The position numbers and the translations under genes are program-made. The notes under the pieces are model-generated. The model had not been told where the DNA came from. It saw only the letters and a program-made list of their open reading frames with translations, and ran no database searches. Below, piece after piece: positions 18,281 to 26,808 of a stretch of DNA of 64,000 nt (positions are counted from its first letter, which is position 1; each line of letters opens with the position of its first letter). The DNA is from Syntrophales bacterium. Lineage in GTDB: Bacteria > Desulfobacterota > Syntrophia > Syntrophales > UBA5619. The stretch is taken from the NCBI GenBank assembly GCA_023229765.1, contig JALNYO010000007.1, positions 1 through 64,000 of the forward strand. The letters run 5' to 3'.

Positions 18281-20494
18281 TTAGAGTTCCAATACCGACG
18301 GCATTGACAGCGCCGGGTGACCCTTTTCCTCAAGGAACGGCAAAATCTCCTCTTCCGTAGTGCCAACCGTCTCATCGGCGATCATATCAACAAAATTGGG
18401 TATTCCCATCTCTTCGCCGCGCGCCTTCAGGCGGTCATAAAACTCATCTTTATAGATCTTCGGCATCCAGACCATCCGGGCCAGCCCGCCGTCCGCCGAG
18501 AGGAATTTCCTCTGAATGATATTGTATTTGCTGTGGCCCAAGAATCCCGGCGTCTGCGTTCCGCCACCAGCCGATCCGGCCAGCGTCGAAAACTTCATTC
18601 CGCAGGGAGTCATGCCCATGTAGTCGCGGTTAACCGTCATAAAGCCGTTGCAGGAGGGAAGCACGGCGGCAAGGCACTCGCAGCAGCCGCAGGTCGTCAT
18701 CGGATCCTGCATCATGCTGTACATGCTAACCTTGTCGTAATTGCCATGCGATGATTTGACGGCAAAGTCGTTGGTGCCTACCCATTGCCCAAGCTTCTCA
18801 TTGATAATTTCGCCCTTCGGCACCGGCTGGTTGGGGCCTGTCGGGTTGATCTCATTGGACGCCTTGCAGTCCATCCAGTTATAGGCGCCGCAAAGACCGG
18901 TCCGCTCGGGAGAAACAATGCAGACATGGTTGGGGGCAAAAGACTGGCAAAGGGTGCAGGAGTAAAAGGGATCGGTCGTTTCATCGGTCATCCCCTCGAT
19001 CCTTTTATCCCTCTTCGCATAAGTTTCTCTTGCCAGAACCATCATTTCCTCGACCATCTTGCTGTCGGTTATGATCTTCACCTGGGCCTTGTCGAAGATG
19101 GCGCCGAAATCCTGATGAAATTTCGCATGCAGAATCTTGCCCAGATCGGCGAGCGTGAACCCCTTCTGAATGGCGCTCTTCCCGATGCGCACCCAGGCGA
19201 TGTCGCGCTGGCCGATGTGCATGATCCCCTGGGCGTAGTTGATCAGGTGATGAACCTGCCGCTCCAGGATCGGCTCGAAGTCATCCTGCATCTTCCGACC
19301 TGCCACCTCCACTATCATGGCCAGCGGCAGCCTTCCCGGCGTCTCCTTGATAGAGTCAACATCAGGACCGATAACCTCTACCTTGCCGTCCTCAACTTCG
19401 TCAAGCCGCTTGGAAGTGACAAACTCAACGGCATGGGTGCGACCGCCGCCCATCTCCAGGAAGATGTCCTCGCCGCGCACCCGCTCTCCCTCGAAAGCCG
19501 GCCCATAGGAGAGGGGAATCGGCACCGACGTCACATTGACCTTGAGGCCTCTGACCTCGATCGCCTTCTGGACGATCTGCTCATGGGGGATATTAGAGAC
19601 GACGTGTTCATAAGTGCATACGCCTGTCGGCAAAATCTCCGGGATCGGCGTATCGGCAATGGTCGGGAATCCGAAATTCACCGCCCCGGCGGCATTGGCA
19701 TACCATTCGTCTGTGACAAAGCCCATCGGCATGACAAAGGCAAAGGTACGGTCTTTGTTGTACAAAAGGTTTTTACGGAAATCACCCGGCTTGACGCCGC
19801 CGAACGACATGGCGACGCGGCAGGCAAAACCGATCGCGAAAACGGCCGCGGTAATGTCCGGCCCGTAGGATACCAGACGGGTCGGCCAGCCGATCTGAAC
19901 GCCGGCCTCGACGAGCTGCTCCGAAAAGCGCACGCCGTTGTTTTCGGCCGCCATAAAGATATACAGGTTTTTCTCCTGCAGCTCGATGGCGATTTTCGCC
20001 GCGATCTCCGGCGTGGGCGCCGCCCCTACAATGGCGGCAAAACCGGGGGCGGTTCCATCAACGAACTCGACGCCCCGCTTGCGGAAGATGACATCGTTGG
20101 CTGCCCCGAGCCAGATGTTGTCGGGAAGCACATCCTCCTGCTTGGTGTAAAAATCGGGCGCCTCCAGGTAGCGGATCGCTTCGATAATTTCCTCGGCGAA
20201 GAATGTCGCCATCCCGGCGTCCAGGGCCGGCGCAAGGTACGGCAGCGGGTTTTTCTCCTTGACCAATGGCGGCAGCAAGGCGCGGCAGCGGTCCAGTACC
20301 GGTTTTATATCCACCATCGTCTTGACGGGAATGCCGAGAATGGCATAAATTGTCGGCAGGTAATAGGCGGTATCAGGAAAGCCAACCTCATGATCAGGCC
20401 CCCATTTTTCGAGCGCCATCTGATAGTCCTTCTCCGCTCTCTCCACTATTTTATGAGCCCCTCGTATGGCTGCGGCTGCAATTATTTTAGACAC
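18281..20494 (-). CDS. acsB: Acetyl-CoA synthase, catalytic subunit (CODH/ACS alpha/beta)
   Basis: A 737-residue, full-length bacterial-type enzyme that joins methyl, CO and CoA into acetyl-CoA, or cleaves it. A-cluster ligands are visible: C513, C516, C525 and C535 (CTLCQSFAPNHVC...GLC) for the [4Fe-4S] unit, and the C602-G603-C604 motif that holds the distal nickel, close to their positions in the Moorella enzyme. The N-terminal third is the CODH-contacting domain, with no deletion as in archaeal CdhC. The start is a GTG at 20494, preceded by GGAAGGAGG with seven bases between; a TTG six codons earlier lies within that site. It lies 130 bases after cooS. Confidence 0.95.
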   Translation of the reverse strand: MSKIIAAAAIRGAHKIVERAEKDYQMALEKWGPDHEVGFPDTAYYLPTIYAILGIPVKTMVDIKPVLDRCRALLPPLVKEKNPLPYLAPALDAGMATFFAEEIIEAIRYLEAPDFYTKQEDVLPDNIWLGAANDVIFRKRGVEFVDGTAPGFAAIVGAAPTPEIAAKIAIELQEKNLYIFMAAENNGVRFSEQLVEAGVQIGWPTRLVSYGPDITAAVFAIGFACRVAMSFGGVKPGDFRKNLLYNKDRTFAFVMPMGFVTDEWYANAAGAVNFGFPTIADTPIPEILPTGVCTYEHVVSNIPHEQIVQKAIEVRGLKVNVTSVPIPLSYGPAFEGERVRGEDIFLEMGGGRTHAVEFVTSKRLDEVEDGKVEVIGPDVDSIKETPGRLPLAMIVEVAGRKMQDDFEPILERQVHHLINYAQGIMHIGQRDIAWVRIGKSAIQKGFTLADLGKILHAKFHQDFGAIFDKAQVKIITDSKMVEEMMVLARETYAKRDKRIEGMTDETTDPFYSCTLCQSFAPNHVCIVSPERTGLCGAYNWMDCKASNEINPTGPNQPVPKGEIINEKLGQWVGTNDFAVKSSHGNYDKVSMYSMMQDPMTTCGCCECLAAVLPSCNGFMTVNRDYMGMTPCGMKFSTLAGSAGGGTQTPGFLGHSKYNIIQRKFLSADGGLARMVWMPKIYKDEFYDRLKARGEEMGIPNFVDMIADETVGTTEEEILPFLEEKGHPALSMPSVLEL

Positions 20495-20623
20495 GTTAAA
20501 TCCTCCTTCCAAATCGTAAGATTTTTCAAAATCTTTTAAAAGGCCCTGGGAAAATCAAGGTCAGTCTAATTCAATATTCATCTTCCCTTAAGCCTTGCCC
20601 CCTTCTTAGAAGCCACTCAAAAT

Positions 20624-22579
20624 TTATGCAGCTTCAATATCGCGGCGTTTTGCCATATCGAAGAGTACCCGCTCTCTCGCCTTGTCGATGCCGAGGGCTG
20701 CCCTCTTTTTGTCTATATGCGCAATCATCAACTGGGCCGCTTTGAGCGGATCTGGTTCAAAGCCCCACGTAGCCTTCAATATATCTTCGTAATCTTCAAA
20801 GAGGAATTTGGTAAACTCCTCGGAACCGCTTGTCGGCCAGGTAACCCCGAATACCGTGTAAACGCCGGAAGCGACAAAATACTCGCCGATCGAAATGGCC
20901 TTTTCACTCATCCACTCCAGCGCCGCGCCAGCCGCCGGAAGATCGCTGATGTCATTGCCGAGACCGCCGGCCTTGACCATCGCCGTCGCCGCCACCAGAA
21001 TTCTGCTGTTGTCAACGCAGGAACCCATATGCAGAACCGGAGGAATGCCTACCGCCTCGCATACAGAAGCAAGTCCCGCGCCGGCAAATTCTTTCGCCGC
21101 CTCGGGCCTGAGCAGACCAGCCTCGCCGGCAACATGGGCCGCGCAGCCAGTCACCAGAACGAGCACGTCGTTTTTGATCAACTCCTTGATCAGCTCCAGA
21201 TTGGCTTTGTTATGGGTAGCACGGGCATTGCTGCACCCCACCACCCCCGCAACGCCGCGGATCAGGCCATTGATTATATTTTCGTTCAGCGGATGGTAGG
21301 AAGCGCGGAACATGCCGCCCAGTAGGTAATTGATCGTCTCATGCGTGAAACCTACAACCTGGTCGCTTTTTTCTGAGGGAATGTCAACATGTTCCGGCTT
21401 TCTGTTCTTGTAATTATCGATCGCCATCATCAACATTTCCCTTGCGACCTGCGAGGCGTTATGGTCATCAAACTCCATATGCAGAGCGCCTGCGATCTTC
21501 GCCTTGGGGGAAGTTGTCACAAGCTTCGTATGGTAATGGGCCGCAACCGGCACCAGCGCCTGCATAATGCACTGTACGTCCACCGTCATCAATTCGACGG
21601 CCCCGGTTACAATCGCCAGTTCCTGCTGCAGAAAATTCCCGGCAATCGGAACGCCGTGGCGCATAAGAATCTCGTTGGCGGTACAGCAGATTCCGGCCAG
21701 GTTCACACCCTTGGCGCCGACAGCCTCCGCCGCCTTCTGAATCTCCGGGTCTTTGGCAAGAACAACCATCACCTCCGGCAGAAGAGGCTCATGGCCGTGA
21801 ACGATAACGTTCACATAATCCTGTTTCAAAACGCCGAGGTTGATCTCGCCGGCAATCGGCGTCGGGTCGCCCAGCATGATATCCTGAAGCTCCGTGCCGA
21901 TCATCGAACCGCCCCAGCCATCGCCAAGGGCGGTGCGGGCCGCCTGCAGCATGATGTGCTTGTAGTCCTGATCGACGCCCATGGTTGTCCGATGCATGGT
22001 CTCCACGATCTCGCGATCAATTCCCCTCGGCACGATGCCCAATTTTCTCCACAGCTCTTTTCTCTTCTCCGGGGCCCTCTGGGCAAATGCGCCCTCGCCA
22101 TGCTGACGCCCAAACTCGGCAACCGCCTTCTCGCCAACCTCAATGGCGATCTCCTTAATAGTACGCTCGCCGATCTCAACCCCAAGATCCATCGCAACCT
22201 GATAGAGCTTCTGCTCGTCTTTTATCTTGAATTCGGAAACCTCGCCCTTGGCAGCCATGAGAAACATCTCCGCCTCGCCCCGGCCATGGTCAGAATGGGC
22301 AGCCGCGCCGCCGGCCACCATGCGGGCAAAATTGCGCGCGGAAATCGTCTCGGCGGTCGCGCCGCACAGTCCCGTAGGTCTCGGTTTAGTCTTGTCCTTA
22401 GGCGCCGGAACACGGCACGGCCCCATCGCGCACATCTTGCAGCAGTCGCCTTCTGAACCTATCGGGCAGGGCTTCAGAGCGGCCGCCCGGTCAAAAATTG
22501 TATTAACCTTATCGGCAAACGCCTTATCGATCATCTTCAGCGATGCCGGTTCGATACTCTTCTGGAATACCTCTGTCAT
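20624..22579 (-). CDS. cooS: Anaerobic carbon-monoxide dehydrogenase, Ni-Fe catalytic subunit
   Basis: A 651-residue Ni-CODH (AcsA/CooS) that interconverts CO2 and CO and, with AcsB, feeds CO through an internal channel to the A cluster. The N-terminus carries the D- and B-cluster cysteines at C38, C46, C47, C50 and C55 (CPIGSEGDCCKMCAMGPCRV). C-cluster ligands are in the later blocks GICCTANEILMRHGVP, GCSNARATHNKANLELI, VTGCAAHVAGEAGL and HMGSCVDNSR. The protein is full length. It lies directly upstream of acsB and downstream of acsD, which supports an ACS-bound rather than energy-converting role. Confidence 0.95.
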   Translation of the reverse strand: MTEVFQKSIEPASLKMIDKAFADKVNTIFDRAAALKPCPIGSEGDCCKMCAMGPCRVPAPKDKTKPRPTGLCGATAETISARNFARMVAGGAAAHSDHGRGEAEMFLMAAKGEVSEFKIKDEQKLYQVAMDLGVEIGERTIKEIAIEVGEKAVAEFGRQHGEGAFAQRAPEKRKELWRKLGIVPRGIDREIVETMHRTTMGVDQDYKHIMLQAARTALGDGWGGSMIGTELQDIMLGDPTPIAGEINLGVLKQDYVNVIVHGHEPLLPEVMVVLAKDPEIQKAAEAVGAKGVNLAGICCTANEILMRHGVPIAGNFLQQELAIVTGAVELMTVDVQCIMQALVPVAAHYHTKLVTTSPKAKIAGALHMEFDDHNASQVAREMLMMAIDNYKNRKPEHVDIPSEKSDQVVGFTHETINYLLGGMFRASYHPLNENIINGLIRGVAGVVGCSNARATHNKANLELIKELIKNDVLVLVTGCAAHVAGEAGLLRPEAAKEFAGAGLASVCEAVGIPPVLHMGSCVDNSRILVAATAMVKAGGLGNDISDLPAAGAALEWMSEKAISIGEYFVASGVYTVFGVTWPTSGSEEFTKFLFEDYEDILKATWGFEPDPLKAAQLMIAHIDKKRAALGIDKARERVLFDMAKRRDIEAA

Positions 22580-22622
22580 TTTTTCCTCCTAACGTACGCC
22601 ACCCTTCAGGACAGCATTCTTT

Positions 22623-23561
22623 TTATGTTGTTAAATCGGCAATCATCTCTCGGACAACCCGGATGGCCTCGGGGTGCCTCATAATCAATACGTCGGCGCC
22701 AGCCAAAGCGAGAAGCATGGCGGTGACAGCCTCCATTATAATCCCCCGCTTGGAACTCTTGCCCATCAAATCGGAATCCGCTGTCTTGGCTTCCTTGGTC
22801 TTCCATACTTCCTTGCCCAGATTGCAGATCATTGGGAACTGCAATCTTTCATCCTGCTGGGACAGGGCCGCAATGCGGATGCGTTCGATCACGGAATACG
22901 AGTATTCAATGCCGTAACCGAGCCCGCCGGTGGTCGGATCGATAATGAGCTGCTGATCCTGCACGCCGAGATTGCCCAAGAGAATATTGAGCTGTTTGGC
23001 AAGATTGATGTCAATCGGCGTGTTGGCGGCTACGGTATGATGATAGGCAATCGCGCCGGCGCCGATCTGCTTGTAATTCTGATCCTGAACCGGGCCGAGA
23101 ATAAGATTCATCCCGTCGCAGGTTTCAGAGACCTTGCGCAGCACCTCCGCGTCTTTTTCCATGTTGCCGCTCCCGTAAACAATAACGGGGACATCGATGG
23201 CGGCTGCAACTTTTTTGGCCGTCGCGGCCCCCTCTTCAGCCGTCGCATTAAGGCCGTTGGGGTCGGTGCTCGCAAGCTGCAGGGCGATCATATCGGCGCC
23301 ATATACAGCGATCGCCTTCTTTGCCCAGGCAACCGGATCGCTGACAACATCCTTGTAGGGTTCGAGGGCAGCCTCGGCCCACTCTTCCGGCGCGGCGTCG
23401 TACACCTCAATCGCGATTTTGGGAACATTGGGCATCGCCCCTTCAAAAAGATGAAAGGGATATGCCTCCTCCTGCCCAACCTTAACCGCTTTGGGCCCTT
23501 TTCCCAGGGTAATTTCCTTGATCTTCCCGGAATAATTTATTTTGGGTATTGCAAATGCCAT
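22623..23561 (-). CDS. acsD: Corrinoid/iron-sulfur protein, small subunit
   Basis: A 312-residue TIM-barrel subunit (delta) of CFeSP that pairs with AcsC and forms the face of the corrinoid pocket. Conserved segments are FHLFEGAMPNVPKIAIEVYD, IALQLASTDPNGLNATAEEG, VIVYGSGNMEKDAEVL and IIDPTTGGLGYGIEYSYSV, all typical of AcsD. GGAGGAAGG precedes the ATG at 23561. cooS begins 43 bases downstream, and the 53-codon gene lies about 90 bases upstream. Confidence 0.94.
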   Translation of the reverse strand: MAFAIPKINYSGKIKEITLGKGPKAVKVGQEEAYPFHLFEGAMPNVPKIAIEVYDAAPEEWAEAALEPYKDVVSDPVAWAKKAIAVYGADMIALQLASTDPNGLNATAEEGAATAKKVAAAIDVPVIVYGSGNMEKDAEVLRKVSETCDGMNLILGPVQDQNYKQIGAGAIAYHHTVAANTPIDINLAKQLNILLGNLGVQDQQLIIDPTTGGLGYGIEYSYSVIERIRIAALSQQDERLQFPMICNLGKEVWKTKEAKTADSDLMGKSSKRGIIMEAVTAMLLALAGADVLIMRHPEAIRVVREMIADLTT

Positions 23562-23653
23562 GTTATCCTTCCTCCTTTATCGGTTGTCCCTTAATAATTA
23601 GGACAGACCGGATATAATGCTTTGAGATATAACAGCAGGAATTTTAAAAACCG

Positions 23654-23815
23654 TCAACGAACTCCCACCCTGAGATAAGCCAACATCTCTTCCCTGTTCT
23701 TCAGCTCCGCCCGCCAATCGTACTTCTTCTCCGGCTTGCCGGGTTCGTAATCAGCTCCCAGAACCTTTACCTTGCTGCCGTCGAAAGAAATCTTCTCCTC
23801 CAGTTGTTGAGACAT
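23654..23815 (-). CDS. Small protein of the acs operon, 53 residues, unknown function
   Basis: A short frame from an ATG at 23815 to a TGA at 23654-23656. It begins MSQQLEEKISFDGSKVKVLG, continues through ADYEPGKPEKKYDWRAELKN and ends REEMLAYLRVGVR. It is charged, soluble and has no cysteines. A very strong ribosome-binding site (AAAGGAGGAG) sits seven bases before the ATG, of the same quality as those of acsB and acsD. It is the only gene in the 450 bases between cooC and acsD and is in the same direction. Ribosome-binding site, placement and composition argue for a real gene; I do not recognise the family. Confidence 0.72.
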   Translation of the reverse strand: MSQQLEEKISFDGSKVKVLGADYEPGKPEKKYDWRAELKNREEMLAYLRVGVR

Positions 23816-24011
23816 TCAATCTCCTCCTTTCTAAAGAATTCTAATCGTTTATTTACCTGACTATTGATCGTTTATTCCCGCAGCAACCTTTGCTGCCTTA
23901 ATGGTATTTAACAAGCTTTCAGCAGGTCTGGACATACCCGCATATCGCCCTTTTTGCAAGAAAAAACAGAAGTCAAAAACTTATCTTACCCTGTCTTCGT
24001 TTACGCTCTTT

Positions 24012-24758
24012 TCACTTTATGTAACGTTCAAAAATACGCCAGGCCGCCTGTAGCGCCGGGTTTTCGGCGGGAAGCTGAAAGGTAGGTTTTCCGCTGTGGT
24101 CGAACCGATAGATCTCCTCGTCCATCGGAAGAATTCCTGCCAGATCAAGCTTATTTTTCTCAATCTCCGCCTTTGCATCCTCGCCGAGCGGCCCTTCAAC
24201 ACGACTCAAAACAAGGACTGACTTTTTTATGGTGAGTTTGAGTTCCCTGATGATTTCCAGAATTCGGGCAGCCGTCAATATACCCCGCCGGCTTGAATCG
24301 GAAAGAATAAACAGCAGATCTACATCCCGCGTCGCCAGGCGGCTGAAATGCTCCATGCCGGCTTCGTTGTCGATAACGATATAGGCGTAGTTTTTCGTCA
24401 GCACATCAACGCACATCCTCGCAACGCTGTTCGCAGCGCAATAGCAGCCGGAGCCCTCCGGACGCCCCATCGCGAGCAGGTCAAAACCTTTGGCTTCAGT
24501 CAGGGACTTCTGAATCTGATATTCGAACCAGACGTCCTTCGTCATTCCAACGGGGACATCCGTTCTCATCATTTCGCGCATGTCGCCGATCGTCGTCTGG
24601 ACATCAACGCCCAGTACCTCATTAAGGTTGGTGTTGGCATCCGCATCCACCGCCAAAACAGCTCCTTTTTTGTTTTCGAGAATATATCTCAGGATCATTC
24701 CGGCAAATGTAGTCTTGCCCGTCCCCCCCTTGCCGGAAACCGCAATCGTGAAACTCAT
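24012..24758 (-). CDS. cooC: CooC-type nickel-insertion ATPase
   Basis: A 248-residue MinD/SIMIBI-class ATPase. The deviant P-loop is SGKGGTGKTTFAG (residues 8-20), Switch I is AVDADANTNLNEVLG, and the family's YCAANS cysteine segment is at GSGCYCAANSVARMCVD. CooC proteins load nickel into the C cluster of CO dehydrogenase; related AcsF proteins mature acetyl-CoA synthase, and sequence alone does not separate the two. The stop lies five bases from the start of the RACo gene region on its upstream side, so the two are tightly coupled. Confidence 0.9.
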   Translation of the reverse strand: MSFTIAVSGKGGTGKTTFAGMILRYILENKKGAVLAVDADANTNLNEVLGVDVQTTIGDMREMMRTDVPVGMTKDVWFEYQIQKSLTEAKGFDLLAMGRPEGSGCYCAANSVARMCVDVLTKNYAYIVIDNEAGMEHFSRLATRDVDLLFILSDSSRRGILTAARILEIIRELKLTIKKSVLVLSRVEGPLGEDAKAEIEKNKLDLAGILPMDEEIYRFDHSGKPTFQLPAENPALQAAWRIFERYIK

Positions 24759-24762
24759 TTAC

Positions 24763-26745
24763 TTACTTCCCCCTTCTTGCCGGCAGACGTTTCATAACAT
24801 TCGGAAAGGCATTGACATCCGTGTGCGGCAGAAACAAGGCGGCTACAAATTCATCCATATAGCTGGGATAATTGCTCAACTCTATATTGGTCATCATCAG
24901 GGCTATCCGCTCGGTCTCCTTCAGCAGCTCCTGGGAAAAGGAAAGCAGCCGGGCGCCCAGCAGAGAACCGTTCCCGACAAAGGTAAACTTGTCCATTTCC
25001 ATTTCCGGCAGCAGACCGATGAAAATAGCCTTCTCCAGATTCAGATGGCGACCGAATCCGCCGGCGATAATGACCCGGTCAAGATCCTTGAAACCAAGAC
25101 CCACGCTCTGCAGAAGCACCTTGCAGCCGGCGTAGATCGATCCCTTCGTCCGGATCAGGTTCTCAACATCTATCTCCGTAACCACGATATCATCGTTCAG
25201 ACGGGTGTCCTTCTGAAAGGCCAGCACATATTCGTACCCATCCGGCCCTTTTCGCACCCGTTCCGTTTTAAGGTCCTGGTAGAACTTCCCCGCCTGATCG
25301 ATCACACCCGCCTGAATAAGCTGGGCTACCGCATCGATTAACCCTGATCCGCAGATTCCGATCGGCTTGACCCGGCCGATCGTAAGAATCATCGGTTCAT
25401 AAGTGGCGGGGTTGATGCTCACCTCTTCAATGGCGCCGCGCGTGGCCCTCATGCCGAACTTTATGCCCCCGCCCTCAAAGGCGGGCCCGGCTGAACAGGA
25501 ATCGCTGGCTAGCCAGTCCTTGTTGCCGACCACAATCTCGCCGTTTGTGCCGATATCCATATAAAGGGTCAGGTCTTCCCGCTGGAAAATGCCGGAGCCA
25601 AGCACCCCGGCTACGATGTCGCCGCCGACGTAGCTGGCGACACAGGGGAAAATATAAACATGCACGTGATCCCCAAGCTTTATGCCCAGATGCACGGCCC
25701 GCATGGGCGGGATAAGATTCGCCGTCGGCACGTAGGGCGCAAGGCGAAGGTACTTAGGGTCCAGCCCGAGAAAAAGCTGCGTCATGGTGGTGTTACCGGC
25801 AATAACAAGGTGGGAGACCAGCGATACATCCACGCCGCTTGTTGTCAATAACTCTTCGATAATATTGTTTATCGATTCAACCACCACCTCCTGCAGCTTC
25901 TTGAGCCCGCCCGGTTTCTGGGAATAGACGATGCGGGTTATCACATCCTCTCCATAGCTTATCTGCGGATTGTAGTCGGACCCCTCCGCCAGCGCAAAAA
26001 GCTTCGCCCCGTCGCAGGCGCCTTCGGCGCACGCCGTCTTGACATCCTGATTGAGATCGAGAAGCTGACCGAAGATCGTCGTTGTGCCAATATCGACGAC
26101 TATTGAATAATTCTGCTGGGTGCGGTCTCCCTGCTCGGCGTTGATCAATTTATATCCCTTGCGGGTCTGCACAAGGGTCACGGTAACCTTCCAGTTGGCA
26201 TCGCGCAGCAACTGGCTGAGCTTCATAATTAGTCGAAAATCTGTGGATACGCCTTTAATATTATGCTGTTGTTTTATAGCGTTGATCAGGCGTGTCAGGT
26301 CGCTGGCATTATCGTTCTTAGTCGGGGGCTCCATTGTCACATAGCGTTTGAAAACGGTCGGTTCAACCTCCCAGCCCTGAACAAGCTGAAAAAGATCCTT
26401 GGGCGACAAAAGATAGGGATGATCAAATTTCTGTCCTTCCTTCAGCAGAACCGATTTATCAACCTGGGAGTCGAGCGGGATTTCGACCTCGACGTCCTCG
26501 CGGATTGTGGTGAGGCAGGCAAGGCGATAACCGGCATTGTAATCTTCTTGGGGGAGCATGGAACTCAACGGGGAGTCAACCTTGCCGTTGATGATTTTGA
26601 CCCGGCATTTTCCGCAAGTCCCGTTGCCGCCGCAGGAGGCGTTGATATGGATGCCGGCCTCCATCGCCGCCTGGAGCAGGTTTTCTCCATCGTCAACCTT
26701 TAGTCTGGCATCGCTGGGGCTGAATGTAACGCTGTGCTTCTCCAT
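24763..26745 (-). CDS. Reductive activator of the corrinoid/iron-sulfur protein (RACo-like)
   Basis: A 660-residue protein. The N-terminal 90 residues are a plant-type [2Fe-2S] ferredoxin with C38, C44, C47 and C77 (NASCGGNGTCGKCRV...RLACLT). A linker and middle domain follow, then an ASKHA-type ATPase core (DUF4445) with VDIGTTTIFGQLLDLNQD, VIAGNTTMTQLFLG, YMDIGTNGEIVVG and GICGSGLIDAVAQL. In acetogens such proteins use ATP to re-reduce Co(II) CFeSP that has lost its methyl group. The placement between fhs and cooC fits this. The ATG at 26745 is adjacent to a GTG at 26748; either may be used. Confidence 0.9.
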   Translation of the reverse strand: MEKHSVTFSPSDARLKVDDGENLLQAAMEAGIHINASCGGNGTCGKCRVKIINGKVDSPLSSMLPQEDYNAGYRLACLTTIREDVEVEIPLDSQVDKSVLLKEGQKFDHPYLLSPKDLFQLVQGWEVEPTVFKRYVTMEPPTKNDNASDLTRLINAIKQQHNIKGVSTDFRLIMKLSQLLRDANWKVTVTLVQTRKGYKLINAEQGDRTQQNYSIVVDIGTTTIFGQLLDLNQDVKTACAEGACDGAKLFALAEGSDYNPQISYGEDVITRIVYSQKPGGLKKLQEVVVESINNIIEELLTTSGVDVSLVSHLVIAGNTTMTQLFLGLDPKYLRLAPYVPTANLIPPMRAVHLGIKLGDHVHVYIFPCVASYVGGDIVAGVLGSGIFQREDLTLYMDIGTNGEIVVGNKDWLASDSCSAGPAFEGGGIKFGMRATRGAIEEVSINPATYEPMILTIGRVKPIGICGSGLIDAVAQLIQAGVIDQAGKFYQDLKTERVRKGPDGYEYVLAFQKDTRLNDDIVVTEIDVENLIRTKGSIYAGCKVLLQSVGLGFKDLDRVIIAGGFGRHLNLEKAIFIGLLPEMEMDKFTFVGNGSLLGARLLSFSQELLKETERIALMMTNIELSNYPSYMDEFVAALFLPHTDVNAFPNVMKRLPARRGK

Positions 26746-26808
26746 CACTTATGCTTTCTCATACTAAACAATAAGCGGGACGCAATCTCTTGCGCCCCGC
26801 TATCTCAA

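Noticed and set aside
18785..20539. 584-codon plus-strand frame opposite acsB
   Set aside because: A long antisense shadow of acsB caused by GC-rich third positions; it has His/Arg-rich content and no domain.
21389..22456. 355-codon plus-strand frame opposite cooS
   Set aside because: Antisense shadow of cooS without ribosome-binding site or known motifs.
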